Part shown: in pieces, positions 1 through 9,024 of the stretch | Position numbering within the stretch: the first letter of the stretch is position 1 | Layout: each line of letters begins with the position of its first letter | Assembly: GCF_009695605.1 (NCBI RefSeq) | Contig: NZ_VUNQ01000029.1 | Location: 1-43,745, forward strand | DNA from: Tissierella pigra | GTDB taxonomy: Bacteria; Bacillota; Clostridia; Tissierellales; Tissierellaceae | Reading direction: 5' to 3' | Length of the DNA stretch: 43,745 bases | Translations under genes and position numbers: made by a program | Notes under the pieces: model-generated | Databases searched by the model: none | What the model saw: the letters and a program-made list of their open reading frames with translations, nothing else | Told to the model about the DNA's origin: nothing

Positions 1-19
1 TCCAAAGTTCTCCTTTCAT
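1..19 (-). CDS. Start of an unidentified gene running off the left edge
   Basis: Only the first six codons (MKGELW) lie inside the window. The ATG at 19 is preceded on the minus strand by an AGGTGG ribosome site (about 27-32). Nothing can be said about the product. The call depends on the ribosome site and orientation alone; it could also be a small spurious ORF. Confidence 0.25.
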
Positions 20-394
20 ATTCACACCACCTATTATTTTTTATTCTTTAGGTAGTGTTCCCTCTTTGATTAAGAACTCTGTACTTTTTGATTACCTTTT
101 ATCTGTATTTTATCATTGTCCTTTACAATATTTCTTACAAAATAAAAAAGTAAGGTCCGTAATGGAACCGAGCAATATGTTTATTTATAAAAATCCATTA
201 CGGACCCTATAAAATAAAAACATATTTTTTCGAAACCTATTTACGAACCTTACATTTATATTATGTGATTTATTTTCTATTTTATGCCTGGGAAATTATG
301 GAAAATAAATAAAAAAGATCCTAGATTTTACTCTAAAGTATCCCTAAGTTAATTATATATTTCATATTACAAAGCTCTATCCAACTATTCTTTC
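20..394. other. AT-rich stretch, no gene seen apart from one hairpin
   Basis: About 375 bases with stop codons in all frames. The only structure seen is the inverted repeat at 154-206, listed separately. No recognisable gene remnant, promoter or repeat was found. Confidence 0.5.
154..206 (-). terminator. 13-bp inverted repeat, probable terminator
   Basis: The arms GGTCCGTAATGGA (154-166) and TCCATTACGGACC (194-206) are perfectly complementary around a 27-nt loop. On the minus strand the hairpin is followed by TTACTTTTTTATTTT, which looks like a U tract. No confident minus-strand gene lies immediately upstream; it may close transcripts from further right. Termination is inferred. Confidence 0.45.
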
Positions 395-532
395 CTAATC
401 TAATTCTATTAACGATACATCTATAACTTTTTTTAATACACTAATTATATGATTTCTTTCATTTTCTATAAACCTCATAACATCTAAAGAATATAATAAA
501 TCCTTAGATATAAGCAACAAACTCCCCATCAT
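395..532 (-). CDS. Possible 45-residue small protein, unidentified
   Basis: An ORF starting with two adjacent ATGs (532 and 529) follows a good ribosome site, AAGAGGTGG, six bases upstream. The product begins MMGSLLLISKDLLYSL and ends SLIELD; it is amphipathic with no cysteine and no clear membrane segment. The central charged helix faintly recalls Spo0E-type helices, but the SQxLD signature is absent. It lies in a stretch that otherwise looks degraded, so it may be a remnant or a chance ORF. Confidence 0.25.
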   Translation of the reverse strand: MMGSLLLISKDLLYSLDVMRFIENERNHIISVLKKVIDVSLIELD

Positions 533-949
533 TACCTACCACCTCTTATATAAGATTTACTTATATATTTCTACATTTATTTTAAAATTCCTTCAAAACA
601 TAAAGAAAAGACTAGAGATTTGTGTGTCTACTTCAATAATTTCTTTAATTCCTTTTCTACCTAAACTTCTTAGATTAATTCTAAATATTCCCCTTATCTA
701 TAGTAAAAAATAAAGTGAATAAACATCTTTCAAAAAAATGTGCTTGATTCATGTTATATGCTCTAGCACTTTATTTTTACATTTTAATTTAGTTCTATTA
801 ATTAACGTGTCTTTTTAATGATTTTTCAATCTGCTGTTACTCCATCTATAACTATCCATTTATTTTTTCACTATATTTAATATTCACTAAATTTTCCACC
901 TTTTTTCTTCATATCACCACCTACCTTATATTTTTTGTAAACTTATATT
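533..949. other. AT-rich stretch without a convincing gene
   Basis: It contains a hairpin (703-780) and, on the minus strand at 912, an ATG with a good AGGTGG ribosome site that reads only 11 codons (MKKKGGKFSEY) before a stop. Continuing in the same frame past several stops gives WIVIDGVTAD, which could be a decayed gene, but no family was recognised. Confidence 0.4.
703..780. terminator. AT-rich 14-bp inverted repeat
   Basis: GTAAAAAATAAAGTG (703-717) and CACTTTATTTTTAC (767-780) are complementary apart from one extra A. The arms carry A and T runs, so the hairpin could act in either direction. The loop is long (about 49 nt), so its function is uncertain. Confidence 0.3.
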
Positions 950-1200
950 AGCGTAACAGGTTAAATAAATCTACCATAGAATAGGAGTATGATAATTGAA
1001 CAATAAAGCTGCAATCAAAAAACTGGTTAAAGAAATTGAAATAACTAGAATTAAACTTCATGATTTAATATCTGAGAAGAAATATAATCTTCTTGATTCT
1101 GAGGTAATCAAACTAAGTCAATTACTGGATAAGCTCTTGTCCGAGTATGAAGATTTAAAATAAACAAATAATTAATTAACTATATTTAACCTGTTGCGCT
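950..1200. repeat. 18-bp terminal inverted repeat around the Spo0E-like gene, possible MITE-like unit
   Basis: AGCGTAACAGGTTAAATA (950-967) is matched by its reverse complement at 1183-1200 with a single mismatch. The 251-bp unit contains only the Spo0E-like gene. The tetranucleotide TATT directly flanks both ends (946-949 and 1201-1204), as a target-site duplication would, though four AT-rich bases can match by chance. Alternatively the arms could be a transcript-level hairpin or paired operator sites. Confidence 0.45.
996..1163 (+). CDS. Spo0E-like aspartyl-phosphate phosphatase
   Basis: This 55-codon gene is predicted to encode a small two-helix Spo0E-family phosphatase. In Bacillus such proteins dephosphorylate the response regulator Spo0A~P and delay sporulation. 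The family signature S-Q-x-L-D is seen as SQLLDKLLSEY near residues 41-51, and the preceding helix (VKEIEITRIKLHDLI) has the usual spacing. Total length fits the family. The start is TTG at 996, preceded by AGGAG at 983-987; an ATG at 989 is out of frame and stops after five codons. It is one of only three plus-strand genes here and sits alone inside an 18-bp inverted repeat. The target (Spo0A or another regulator) is inferred from the family. Confidence 0.82.
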   Translation: MNNKAAIKKLVKEIEITRIKLHDLISEKKYNLLDSEVIKLSQLLDKLLSEYEDLK

Positions 1201-1230
1201 TATTTTTTAAGCAAGTTCTTGCATGAAAAA

Positions 1231-1246
1231 AGAGCCTATTGGCTCT
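1231..1246 (-). terminator. Short terminator hairpin
   Basis: AGAGCC (1231-1236) pairs with GGCTCT (1241-1246) over a TATT loop. On the minus strand it is followed by TTTTTTC, giving a U tract; on the plus strand only a weak T-rich tail follows. It could back up the glsB-like terminator and partly end the Spo0E-like transcript. Confidence 0.55.
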
Positions 1247-1283
1247 ATTATTCTTTCTGTTCTAATAATTCATTTGTACATAG

Positions 1284-1311
1284 AAAAGAAACCTGATTTT
1301 AGGTTTCTTTT
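1284..1311 (-). terminator. Terminator of the GlsB/YeaQ-like gene
   Basis: AAAAGAAACCT (1284-1294) and AGGTTTCTTTT (1301-1311) form an 11-bp stem with a 6-nt loop, 11 bases past the stop codon at 1322. A-rich and T-rich edges provide the U tract. Confidence 0.75.
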
Positions 1312-1321
1312 AAAATATAAA

Positions 1322-1570
1322 TTATCTTTGAATCTTGTTAGCTATAAATAATAATATACAAGCTCCAACTACAGACACTATTACACTCCATAAATTTAAC
1401 CCCGTAACACCTGATGCTCCTATTAATCTAAATACAAAACCTCCTATAAAAGCACCTATAATACCAACTATAATATTTGCAATAGCACCCATTTGTGAAT
1501 TTTTACCCATTATCATACTTGCTATCCAACCAGATAGTGCTCCTAATATTATCCATGCAATATATCCCAT
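1322..1570 (-). CDS. GlsB/YeaQ/YmgE family membrane protein
   Basis: This 82-residue protein is made almost entirely of three hydrophobic helices rich in glycine (GYIAWIILGALSGWIASMIMG, then a GxIGAFIGG stretch, then WSVIVSVVGACILLFIANKI). This is the pattern of the GlsB/YeaQ/transglycosylase-associated small membrane protein family, often linked to stress but without a defined reaction. I chose the ATG at 1570 because GGGGAG lies just upstream and family members begin M-G-x-I; a longer reading adds 20 poorly fitting residues. It is monocistronic with its own terminator. Confidence 0.82.
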   Translation of the reverse strand: MGYIAWIILGALSGWIASMIMGKNSQMGAIANIIVGIIGAFIGGFVFRLIGASGVTGLNLWSVIVSVVGACILLFIANKIQR

Positions 1571-1735
1571 AGTGTCAACTCCCCTACTGTTTATTTTAAT
1601 TATCTTGTATTTAAAATACCCTATATACAATTAAAATAAACAGTACTATTATTTTATCTGTCTTACTAACCTAACTCTATATATTGTTTATATAGTTATT
1701 AGATTGTTCTACTATGTCTATTATATTTTACAAAA

Positions 1736-1760
1736 TAAAAAGGACCTTACTGGTCCTTTT
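1736..1760 (-). terminator. Terminator of spoIVA
   Basis: AAAAGGACC and GGTCCTTTT arms with a short loop lie about 30 bases beyond the spoIVA stop. On the minus strand the hairpin ends in TTTTTATTTTG. Confidence 0.7.
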
Positions 1761-1791
1761 CTGCTGTTTTTAACCTTACTTTTATTAATTA

Positions 1792-3270
1792 TTATATAAT
1801 TATACAGATCAATCCACCACTGCCGTCATTAATTATTCTCTCAAGGGCCCTTCTAAGTTTTTGTCTTGCATCCTCTGGCATTGTACTAAGCTTTCCTTGA
1901 AGTTGTTCATTTACTAAATCATATAATGATTTACCGAATAAATTTAACTGCCAAATATTTGAAGGGTCTCCTTCAACTTCTGATAGTAGATAGTTAATAA
2001 GTTCTTCAGATTGCTTTTCTGTACCTATTAGCGGAGATACTTCTGTAGCTATGTCTGCCCTCAATACATGAAGTGATGGAGCCTTTGCCTTTAATTTTAC
2101 TCCATATCTATTTCCTTGACGATAAACTTCTGGTTCTGCCAATTCCATTTCATCTAAACTAGGGCTAACTAATCCATATCCAATTTCTTTAGCTTCAATT
2201 AATGCTTTTTCAATTTTATCATATTTTTTCTTAGTATCTGCTAGTTTTGAAATCAGACCTAATAGTTGATAGTCTCCTTCTATTGAATATCCTGTCATAT
2301 CATTTAACACACTATAGAACAACCCATCATCAACTATTATTTCAGAGTGTACAACCCCTTCTCCCAATTTAATTTCAGATAGATTTACGTTTTTCACTAT
2401 ATCCAAATCCTTTAAAGGATTTAAAAAACTTGAAACCTCGTTTAATTTATGAAGTCCTTCTATAGTTTCCTTTAAAGCATTTAATATATTTGATTTTATC
2501 CAATGTCTCTTTGGTAATCCTTCTATCCATTTTGGAAGATTTATAGTTACTTCTTTTACTGGGAACTCAAATAATAGTTTTTCAAATATCTTTTCAATAT
2601 CTTGAGTATCCATATTTAAGCAATCTACAACTACTACTGATACCCCATACTTACCTTGTAAACTTTCCTTTAATGCCATTGTACTATCTAAATTAGGATG
2701 TTTCGAGTTTAGTACAATAACAAAAGGCTTTCCTAATTCTTTTAATTCTGATATAACTCTTTCTTCTGCCTTAATATAATTAGATCTGTCTATATCAGTT
2801 ATGGAACCATCTGTTGTCACTACTAATCCAATGCTTGAATGATCGGCTATAACCTTTCTTGTACCTATTTCTGCTGCATCTTCAAAAGGGATTTCTTCAT
2901 CATACCATGGTGTAGTTACCATTCTAGGAGCAAAGTTTTCCTCATGTCCCAAGGCACCACTAATTAAATATCCTACACAATCTACCATTCTTACCTTAAA
3001 ATTTACATTTTCATTTAAAGTAAGTTCTACTGCCTCATTAGGCACAAACTTTGGTTCTGTAGTCATTATTGTTTTTCCAGACCCACTTAAAGGCAATTCG
3101 TCCTTAGCTCTTTCTTTTTTATGCTTATTATCGATATTAGGTAAAACCAATAATTCCATAAATCTCTTTATAAATGTGGATTTACCTGTCCTAACTGGAC
3201 CCACAATACCTGCATAAATGTCTCCATCTGTTCGTTCTGAAATATCCTTGTATATATCAAATACTTCCAC
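1792..3270 (-). CDS. spoIVA: Stage IV sporulation protein A, spore coat ATPase
   Basis: SpoIVA is a morphogenetic ATPase that polymerises on the forespore outer membrane to form the basement layer of the spore coat. The 492-residue length equals that of the Bacillus subtilis protein. The P-loop is GPVRTGKST at residues 24-32 (K30), followed by a TRAFAC-type GTPase-like fold with VDCVGYL as the B-motif region. The C-terminal end is short and hydrophobic (GGLICIII), as usual for the part that anchors the protein to SpoVM and membrane. The start is GTG at 3270 with GGGGGGAA just upstream; an overlapping out-of-frame ATG is ignored. Expression in the mother cell under sigma-E is expected from the family; I did not identify a promoter. 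Its placement beside gpsA-plsY-der is common in Clostridia. Confidence 0.97.
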   Translation of the reverse strand: MEVFDIYKDISERTDGDIYAGIVGPVRTGKSTFIKRFMELLVLPNIDNKHKKERAKDELPLSGSGKTIMTTEPKFVPNEAVELTLNENVNFKVRMVDCVGYLISGALGHEENFAPRMVTTPWYDEEIPFEDAAEIGTRKVIADHSSIGLVVTTDGSITDIDRSNYIKAEERVISELKELGKPFVIVLNSKHPNLDSTMALKESLQGKYGVSVVVVDCLNMDTQDIEKIFEKLLFEFPVKEVTINLPKWIEGLPKRHWIKSNILNALKETIEGLHKLNEVSSFLNPLKDLDIVKNVNLSEIKLGEGVVHSEIIVDDGLFYSVLNDMTGYSIEGDYQLLGLISKLADTKKKYDKIEKALIEAKEIGYGLVSPSLDEMELAEPEVYRQGNRYGVKLKAKAPSLHVLRADIATEVSPLIGTEKQSEELINYLLSEVEGDPSNIWQLNLFGKSLYDLVNEQLQGKLSTMPEDARQKLRRALERIINDGSGGLICIII

Positions 3271-3363
3271 ATCGTTCCCCCCTTATAAATATAATTATTA
3301 AAATACAAAACTTAACATTATATATATACGTTAGGAATTCAGAAATATTACAAGCTGATGAAA

Positions 3364-3389
3364 AAAACCTGCTCTCTCTTGAGCAGGTT
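3364..3389 (-). terminator. Terminator of the der-plsY-gpsA run
   Basis: AACCTGCTC (3366-3374) pairs with GAGCAGGTT (3381-3389) and overlaps the gpsA stop codon. Seven Ts follow on the minus strand. Confidence 0.85.
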
Positions 3390-4416
3390 ACCATAAATTA
3401 TTATTTTCCAAAACTATATTTTCCATTTCATGTTTTTTATCTCTAACCATCAAACTAGAAACTGAATTTTTCACATCTTTGCCTTCATATAATACACCGT
3501 AAAGTTCTTCAGCTATAGGCATATCTATATTATATTTTTTAGATAGGTCAAATGTAGATTTTGTTGTTTTTATACCTTCTACAACCATTCCAATTTCTTT
3601 TATAGCATCTTCTACTTTTATACCTTTTCCTATTAATATTCCTGCTCTTCTGTTTCTACTAAGCATACTAGTACAGGTTACTATTAAATCTCCTATACCT
3701 GCCAATCCTAAAAAAGTACTGGCTTGTGCACCCATTTTTTCTCCTAACCTAGCCATTTCATAAATTCCTCTAGTCATAAGTGCCGCCTTAGTATTGTCAC
3801 CCCATCCCGAACCATCTGATATACCAGCACCTAAGGCAATTATATTCTTCAATGCTCCTCCTAGTTCTACTCCTATAACATCTGGATTAGTATATACTCG
3901 AAAACTAGGAGTTATAAATAGGTCTTGAACATATTGTGCCACTTCCTTACTTTTGGAAGCTGAAACCACTGTAGTAGGCATGTTCTTAGCCACTTCCTCT
4001 GCATGAGAAGGCCCTGATAGTACAGTGTATCTACTATTTGGTACTATTTCTTCAACAATTTCTGATATTCTAAGTAAGCTTTGATTTTCAATACCTTTAG
4101 AAACATTAACTATTATTTGATCTTTTTTAATATATGATTTACAATTATTAAGCACTTCTCTAATTCCATGAGTTCCCACAGATAATACAATAGCATCTTT
4201 ATTAAAATTAACCTTTTCCAAATCATTAGTTAATTTTAGATTAGATGGTAGTGTAATATCAGGAAGATATTTGTTGTTTATTCTAGTTTCATTCATATCC
4301 ATAATTTGGTTTTCATCTCTTAACCACATATGAACATCATAACCTTTATTGGCTAGTAAAATTCCTAAAGCAGTCCCCCAGCTTCCACCACCTAAAACTC
4401 CAATTCTTTTACTCAT
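3388..4416 (-). CDS. gpsA: Glycerol-3-phosphate dehydrogenase [NAD(P)+]
   Basis: GpsA reduces dihydroxyacetone phosphate to sn-glycerol 3-phosphate in the cytoplasm, the first step of phospholipid synthesis. The 342-residue protein begins with the Rossmann motif GVLGGGSWGTALG, and the substrate-domain signature is seen in GGALKNIIALGAGISDG and the GLAGIGDLIVTC stretch. I chose the ATG at 4416 because AGGTAGGTG ends six bases upstream; a GTG three codons earlier overlaps that site. It lies 13 bases after plsY, the acyltransferase that uses its product, so the two are almost certainly cotranscribed. Confidence 0.96.
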   Translation of the reverse strand: MSKRIGVLGGGSWGTALGILLANKGYDVHMWLRDENQIMDMNETRINNKYLPDITLPSNLKLTNDLEKVNFNKDAIVLSVGTHGIREVLNNCKSYIKKDQIIVNVSKGIENQSLLRISEIVEEIVPNSRYTVLSGPSHAEEVAKNMPTTVVSASKSKEVAQYVQDLFITPSFRVYTNPDVIGVELGGALKNIIALGAGISDGSGWGDNTKAALMTRGIYEMARLGEKMGAQASTFLGLAGIGDLIVTCTSMLSRNRRAGILIGKGIKVEDAIKEIGMVVEGIKTTKSTFDLSKKYNIDMPIAEELYGVLYEGKDVKNSVSSLMVRDKKHEMENIVLENNNLW

Positions 4417-4429
4417 TAAAAACACCTAC

Positions 4430-5023
4430 CTATATGTTATTTCCTAATTTATTTTCTTCTCTATTACATAATCTGATTATATTCGCTTTATGTCTAAGTA
4501 CTAAAAGGGTAGCAAGTATCCATACAGTAAAATAAAGAGTTTTATCCACTGTGTCTGAAGTCAGTACTATAAACAAAGGTGCAAGAACAGCTGCAGTAAT
4601 AGAGCCTAGTGATACATATCTAGTAAATAAAATTACAATAGCTGCTCCTAACAAACATAATAGTCCTACCTTCCAGCTAAGGATTAATAGAACCCCAAAA
4701 GAAGTCGCAACTCCTTTTCCTCCTTTAAATTTAAGAAATATTGGAAAGTTATGCCCTAGAACAACAAAGAAACTTGCTAAAAGGCTTCCATTAAATCCTA
4801 ATAATGCTTTTCCCAATAATACTGCTACTATACCCTTTAATATGTCTAAAACAAAGGTCAATACTCCCATTTTTTTACCCAAAACCCTAAGGGCATTAGT
4901 TGCTCCAGCATTGCCACTTCCATAGTTTCTTATATCTATGTTCTTTGACACTTTACCTAAAAAATATGCAGATGAAAAACATCCTATTAAATAAGGTAGT
5001 AATATAGACAAAAATATTTTCAT
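4430..5023 (-). CDS. plsY: Glycerol-3-phosphate acyltransferase PlsY
   Basis: PlsY is the membrane enzyme that transfers an acyl group from acyl-phosphate to glycerol 3-phosphate to give lysophosphatidate. The 197-residue protein has about five hydrophobic segments and the expected loops: GSGNAGATNALR near residues 36-47, GHNFPIFLKFKGGKGVATSFG near 90-110, and a terminal RHKANI motif. It starts two bases after the der stop codon, and its ribosome site (GGAGAA) lies inside the end of der, so translation is probably coupled. gpsA, which makes its substrate, follows. Confidence 0.96.
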   Translation of the reverse strand: MKIFLSILLPYLIGCFSSAYFLGKVSKNIDIRNYGSGNAGATNALRVLGKKMGVLTFVLDILKGIVAVLLGKALLGFNGSLLASFFVVLGHNFPIFLKFKGGKGVATSFGVLLILSWKVGLLCLLGAAIVILFTRYVSLGSITAAVLAPLFIVLTSDTVDKTLYFTVWILATLLVLRHKANIIRLCNREENKLGNNI

Positions 5024-5025
5024 TT

Positions 5026-6342
5026 TTATTCTCCCTTTTCTCTAAATTCAAATTGAATAGGTGTTCCTACAAACCCAAAATGGTTTCTTATTTGGTTTTC
5101 TAAATATCTAACATATGAAAAATGCATTAGTTCTGCATTCCTTACAAATATTACAAACTTAGGTGGTCTTACAGATACCTGAGTTCCATAGTAAATCCTT
5201 GTTCTCTTTCCTTTATCACTAGGTGGCTGATTCATAAGCACTGCTTCATTGATTATATCATTTAATACACCTGTACTAATTCTTAGATTATAATTGTTAT
5301 TTACTACATTTATTAACTCCAATAATTTATCTACCCTCTGTCCTGTTAAGGCAGATATAAATACTATAGGTGCATATGCAATAAATCCTAATTCTTTTCT
5401 AATTTCTTTTTCAAACTCTAAATGTGTGTTAGTGTCTTTTTTTACTAAATCCCATTTATTGATTGCAATTATAATAGATTTTCCATTATCATGGGCATAG
5501 CCTGCTATTTTAGTATCTTGCTCTGTAATTCCTTCAGTAGCATCTATGACCAATATACATATGTCAGATCTATCTACTGCTGTTAAAGTCCTTATGACAG
5601 AATATCTTTCTATATCCTCATATATACTTCTCTTTCTTCTTAGGCCTGCTGTATCAATAAATACATATCTATGTTCATTATAATTAAAATAAGTATCTAT
5701 TGCATCTCTAGTTGTACCTGGTATATTCGTCACGATTACCCTTTCTTCACCTAAAATATTATTAATTAAAGATGATTTACCTACATTGGGTTTACCTATT
5801 AAAGAAACTCTTATTAAATCCTCATCATAATCTGTGTCTCTATCTCCTGGGAAACTTTCTATTATTTCATCTAATAAATCTCCTATACCAAGTCCTTGCT
5901 CTCCAGATATAACTATAGGTTCTCCAAGACCTAGTTCATAAAACTCATATATTTCATCTGGAGTTTTTGGAGTATCTATTTTGTTACAAGCTACTATTAC
6001 TTTTTTTCCTGATTTTCTAAGCATATTCCCTATTTCTCTATCTGTAGAAGTAAGTCCAGCTAATCCATCTACTACAAATAAGATAACATCAGCAGTATCT
6101 ACTGCCATTTCTGCCTGCCTCTTTATATTGGACATTATTATTTCTTCATTTTCAGGTTCAAGTCCTCCAGTATCTATTACTGTAAAATATTTTCCTAACC
6201 ATTCCCCTTCAGCATATATCCTATCTCTAGTTACTCCTGGAGTATCTTCTGTTATTGCAATTCTTTTTCCAACTATTTTATTGAATAAAGTTGATTTACC
6301 TACATTTGGTCTTCCTACTATACAAACAATGGCTCTATTCAT
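5026..6342 (-). CDS. der: Ribosome-assembly GTPase Der (EngA)
   Basis: Der is an essential GTPase with two G domains that assists 50S subunit maturation. The first P-loop is GRPNVGKST at residues 10-18 and the second is GKPNVGKSS in the middle of the protein. Each G domain has its DTxG and NKxD partners (DTGGLEPEN, CNKID; DTAGLRRK, INKWD), and a KH-like C-terminal domain ends QFEFREKG. I chose the ATG at 6342 (438 residues), with GAGGG eight bases upstream; a TTG five codons earlier also reads but lacks its own site. It begins 11 bases after the DUF512 gene. Confidence 0.97.
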   Translation of the reverse strand: MNRAIVCIVGRPNVGKSTLFNKIVGKRIAITEDTPGVTRDRIYAEGEWLGKYFTVIDTGGLEPENEEIIMSNIKRQAEMAVDTADVILFVVDGLAGLTSTDREIGNMLRKSGKKVIVACNKIDTPKTPDEIYEFYELGLGEPIVISGEQGLGIGDLLDEIIESFPGDRDTDYDEDLIRVSLIGKPNVGKSSLINNILGEERVIVTNIPGTTRDAIDTYFNYNEHRYVFIDTAGLRRKRSIYEDIERYSVIRTLTAVDRSDICILVIDATEGITEQDTKIAGYAHDNGKSIIIAINKWDLVKKDTNTHLEFEKEIRKELGFIAYAPIVFISALTGQRVDKLLELINVVNNNYNLRISTGVLNDIINEAVLMNQPPSDKGKRTRIYYGTQVSVRPPKFVIFVRNAELMHFSYVRYLENQIRNHFGFVGTPIQFEFREKGE

Positions 6343-6353
6343 CTGTTCATCCC

Positions 6354-7697
6354 TCAATTCTTTATTATATCTATTAAACTTTTTCCTTCTAATTTAGAAG
6401 GGATAATGGGAATATTCAATTTCCTTGATACTTCCACAAGGGTCAAATTGTCTAAGAATATTTCCTCGTCTCTTTTCAACATAGAACTTGGAATAATAAT
6501 TCCATCAATATCTTTATAATCCTTTAGCTGAGAAACTAAATCTCCACCTGTTACAAGTCCAGATACAGTTATAGTTTCTCCAAAAAACTTATTAACTATT
6601 GGCACAACTATTATTTCTAATTCATTAAATTTCCTAATTATTTTATCCTTGATACCTTCTATAAAATTAAATGCTAAAGTTCCTGTAGCTATTATATATT
6701 TCTTCTTATTATTTATGGGTACCTTTATCTTATTCAGTTCTTTAACTATTTCATCCTCAAAGGATTTCATAAGCCCTACTCCATTTTCCAGCTGGGGAAA
6801 TCCTTCATATTTATCATAACTAGGTAATTCTTTCTCTGTTGTTGCAAAGAATTCATCTGAAGCAAATACAAATCTAGTTCCTATTTCTTCTAAAAACTCT
6901 GATTGCTTATTAGATATAAATTCCAACAACTTTTCAGAGCCTTCTTTAGTAAATGGTTTTACATCATAAAGTCCATCTCTATACTTAGTTATACCCACAG
7001 GCACTACTGCTATACTTTCAACAGTTGGATATAAATTCTTTAAATCAGACAATGTTCTATTTAATTCTTCTCCATCATTTACTCCTGGGACTAAAACTAT
7101 TTGACAATTCACTTCAAGGTTGGCCTCTTTGAACCTCTTTAGTATATCATATATCCTACCTGCATTCTTGTTATTCAACATCTTTATTCTAAGTTCAGGA
7201 TTTGTAGTATGGACACTTACATTTATGGGACTTAATCTATACCGTATTATTCTGTCTATTTCATCATCACTCATATTAGTAAGAGTTATGAAATTACCTT
7301 GTAAAAATGATAATCTTGAATCATCATCTTTAAAATATAGGGTTTCTCTCATATTGGGCGGTAATTGATCTACAAAACAAAACATACATTTATTTCTACA
7401 GGATTTAGCCTTGTCTATTAAAGGATTAGTAAATATCAGACCTAAATCCTCATCAAAATCTTTTTCAATTTCCAATTCCCATATCTCACCATCTTTTTTT
7501 CCTATGGCAACTATAAGATAATCATCAGACACTAAGTATTTATAATCAATAATATCTTTTACAGGTATATCATTAATTGTTAGTAATATGTCTCCTGGTT
7601 CTATTTCTAATTCTTCGGCTATGCTACCCTCAGTAACTTCTTCTATAATATTTCTATCTTCCGAATAATTATTTAATTCGTAGTTATTTGATTCCAA
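6354..7697 (-). CDS. PDZ-radical SAM-DUF512 protein
   Basis: This 447-residue protein matches the DUF512 family common in Clostridia and Cyanobacteria. It has a PDZ-like N-terminus (VTEGSIAEELEIEPGDILL, residues 21-39), a radical SAM-type cysteine cluster C100-x3-C104-x2-C107 followed by FVDQLPPNMRETLYFKDDD, then the DUF512 C-terminal half with GDLVSQLKD and a hydrophobic IPSSML stretch. The substrate is unknown. Conserved linkage to der suggests a role near translation or ribosome assembly, but that is inference. The start is TTG at 7697 with GAGGTG six bases upstream. It is separated from glyA by a terminator, so transcription may start anew here. Confidence 0.9.
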   Translation of the reverse strand: MESNNYELNNYSEDRNIIEEVTEGSIAEELEIEPGDILLTINDIPVKDIIDYKYLVSDDYLIVAIGKKDGEIWELEIEKDFDEDLGLIFTNPLIDKAKSCRNKCMFCFVDQLPPNMRETLYFKDDDSRLSFLQGNFITLTNMSDDEIDRIIRYRLSPINVSVHTTNPELRIKMLNNKNAGRIYDILKRFKEANLEVNCQIVLVPGVNDGEELNRTLSDLKNLYPTVESIAVVPVGITKYRDGLYDVKPFTKEGSEKLLEFISNKQSEFLEEIGTRFVFASDEFFATTEKELPSYDKYEGFPQLENGVGLMKSFEDEIVKELNKIKVPINNKKKYIIATGTLAFNFIEGIKDKIIRKFNELEIIVVPIVNKFFGETITVSGLVTGGDLVSQLKDYKDIDGIIIPSSMLKRDEEIFLDNLTLVEVSRKLNIPIIPSKLEGKSLIDIIKN

Positions 7698-7763
7698 TTT
7701 TTACACCTCAATTATTTTTAAATCTATGCCTACTCTAATATAGTATAACAAATATGTAAAGAA

Positions 7764-7789
7764 AAGCCTACAGAATTATCTGTAGGCCT
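7764..7789 (-). terminator. Terminator of glyA
   Basis: GCCTACAG (7766-7773) pairs with CTGTAGGC (7780-7787), with a TTTTC tail on the minus strand shortly after the glyA stop. Confidence 0.8.
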
Positions 7790-7794
7790 TATAA

Positions 7795-9024
7795 TTAATA
7801 TAATTTATATTTATCACATAATCTTTCTACTCTAGCTTTTATTTCATTTCTGTCTTTAGTTTCATCTAGTGCTAAAGTCATTATTTCAGCAATTTCTAAC
7901 ATATCCTCTTCTTTCATTCCACGAGTTGTCATTGCTGGAGTACCTATTCTTATTCCACTTGTTATAAATGGTGATTCTGGGTCAAATGGAATAGTATTTT
8001 TATTAGTTGCTATACCAATTTCATCTAAAAGTGCTTCTGCTTTTTTTCCTGTTAAACCTTTTGTTCTAACATCTATTAAAATTAAGTGATTATCTGTACC
8101 ACCAGATACTAGTCTAAATCCATTTTTTATTAATCCTTCTGCTAACGCCTTAGCATTGTTAATAGTTTGTTGTTGGTAACCTTTAAAATCATCTTGTAAA
8201 GCTTCACCAAATGCAACTGCTTTAGCAGCTATAATATGCATTAATGGTCCACCTTGTATTCCAGGGAATATTGCCTTATCAATAGCTTTAGCATATTCTT
8301 CTTTACAAAGAATTGCACCACCTCTTGGCCCTCTTAAGGTTTTATGAGTTGTAGTAGTTACAAAATCTGCATAAGGAACTGGATTCGGATGTAAGCCTGC
8401 TGCAACAAGACCAGCTATATGAGCCATATCTACCATTAAATATGCTCCTACTTCATCTGCAATTTCTCTAAACTTCTTAAAGTCAATTTGTCTAGGATAT
8501 GCACTAGCACCAGCTACAATCATCTTTGGCTTTTCTCTTAAAGCTATTTCCCTTACCTCTTCATAGTCTATTACTTCTGTTTCTTTATTTACTCCATAAG
8601 CTATAAAATTAAAATAAGTTCCTGAAATATTAACTGGGCTACCATGAGTTAGGTGACCACCTTGTGATAAATTCATACCTAATACTTTATCGCCAGGTTT
8701 TAATACAGCAAAATATACTCCTAAGTTAGCATTAGAGCCAGAATGTGGCTGCACATTGGCATGATCTGCACCAAATATTTCTTTTAATCTATCTATAGCA
8801 AGATTTTCAACCACATCTACTACTTCGCAACCGCCATAGTATCTCTTTGCTGGGTATCCTTCAGCATATTTGTTAGTTAAATAACTACCTGCTGCTTCCA
8901 TTACCTGTGGTGTTACAAAGTTTTCTGAAGCTATAAGTTCAATATGTTTCTTTTGTCTATTTAGTTCCGTTTCAATAATGTTCATTACTTCAGGATCATA
9001 CTTCGCTAAATTTGTGAAATCCAT
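7795..9024 (-). CDS. glyA: Serine hydroxymethyltransferase
   Basis: GlyA is a pyridoxal-phosphate enzyme that interconverts serine plus tetrahydrofolate with glycine plus methylene-tetrahydrofolate, the main source of one-carbon units. The 409-residue protein carries the PLP-lysine motif [15 protein letters not shown], the N-terminal [14 protein letters not shown] signature, and [13 protein letters not shown]. The ATG at 9024 is preceded by AAGGAG. It is transcribed alone with its own terminator and is divergent from the thrE-like genes across a 160-bp AT-rich gap. Confidence 0.98.
   Translation of the reverse strand: MDFTNLAKYDPEVMNIIETELNRQKKHIELIASENFVTPQVMEAAGSYLTNKYAEGYPAKRYYGGCEVVDVVENLAIDRLKEIFGADHANVQPHSGSNANLGVYFAVLKPGDKVLGMNLSQGGHLTHGSPVNISGTYFNFIAYGVNKETEVIDYEEVREIALREKPKMIVAGASAYPRQIDFKKFREIADEVGAYLMVDMAHIAGLVAAGLHPNPVPYADFVTTTTHKTLRGPRGGAILCKEEYAKAIDKAIFPGIQGGPLMHIIAAKAVAFGEALQDDFKGYQQQTINNAKALAEGLIKNGFRLVSGGTDNHLILIDVRTKGLTGKKAEALLDEIGIATNKNTIPFDPESPFITSGIRIGTPAMTTRGMKEEDMLEIAEIMTLALDETKDRNEIKARVERLCDKYKLY

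Noticed and set aside
4551-4925. Plus-strand ORF opposite plsY
   Set aside because: It is the antisense reading of a well-supported plsY, with no ribosome site or family features. The same applies to the other plus-strand ORFs opposite gpsA-der, aspS, recJ and ruvB.
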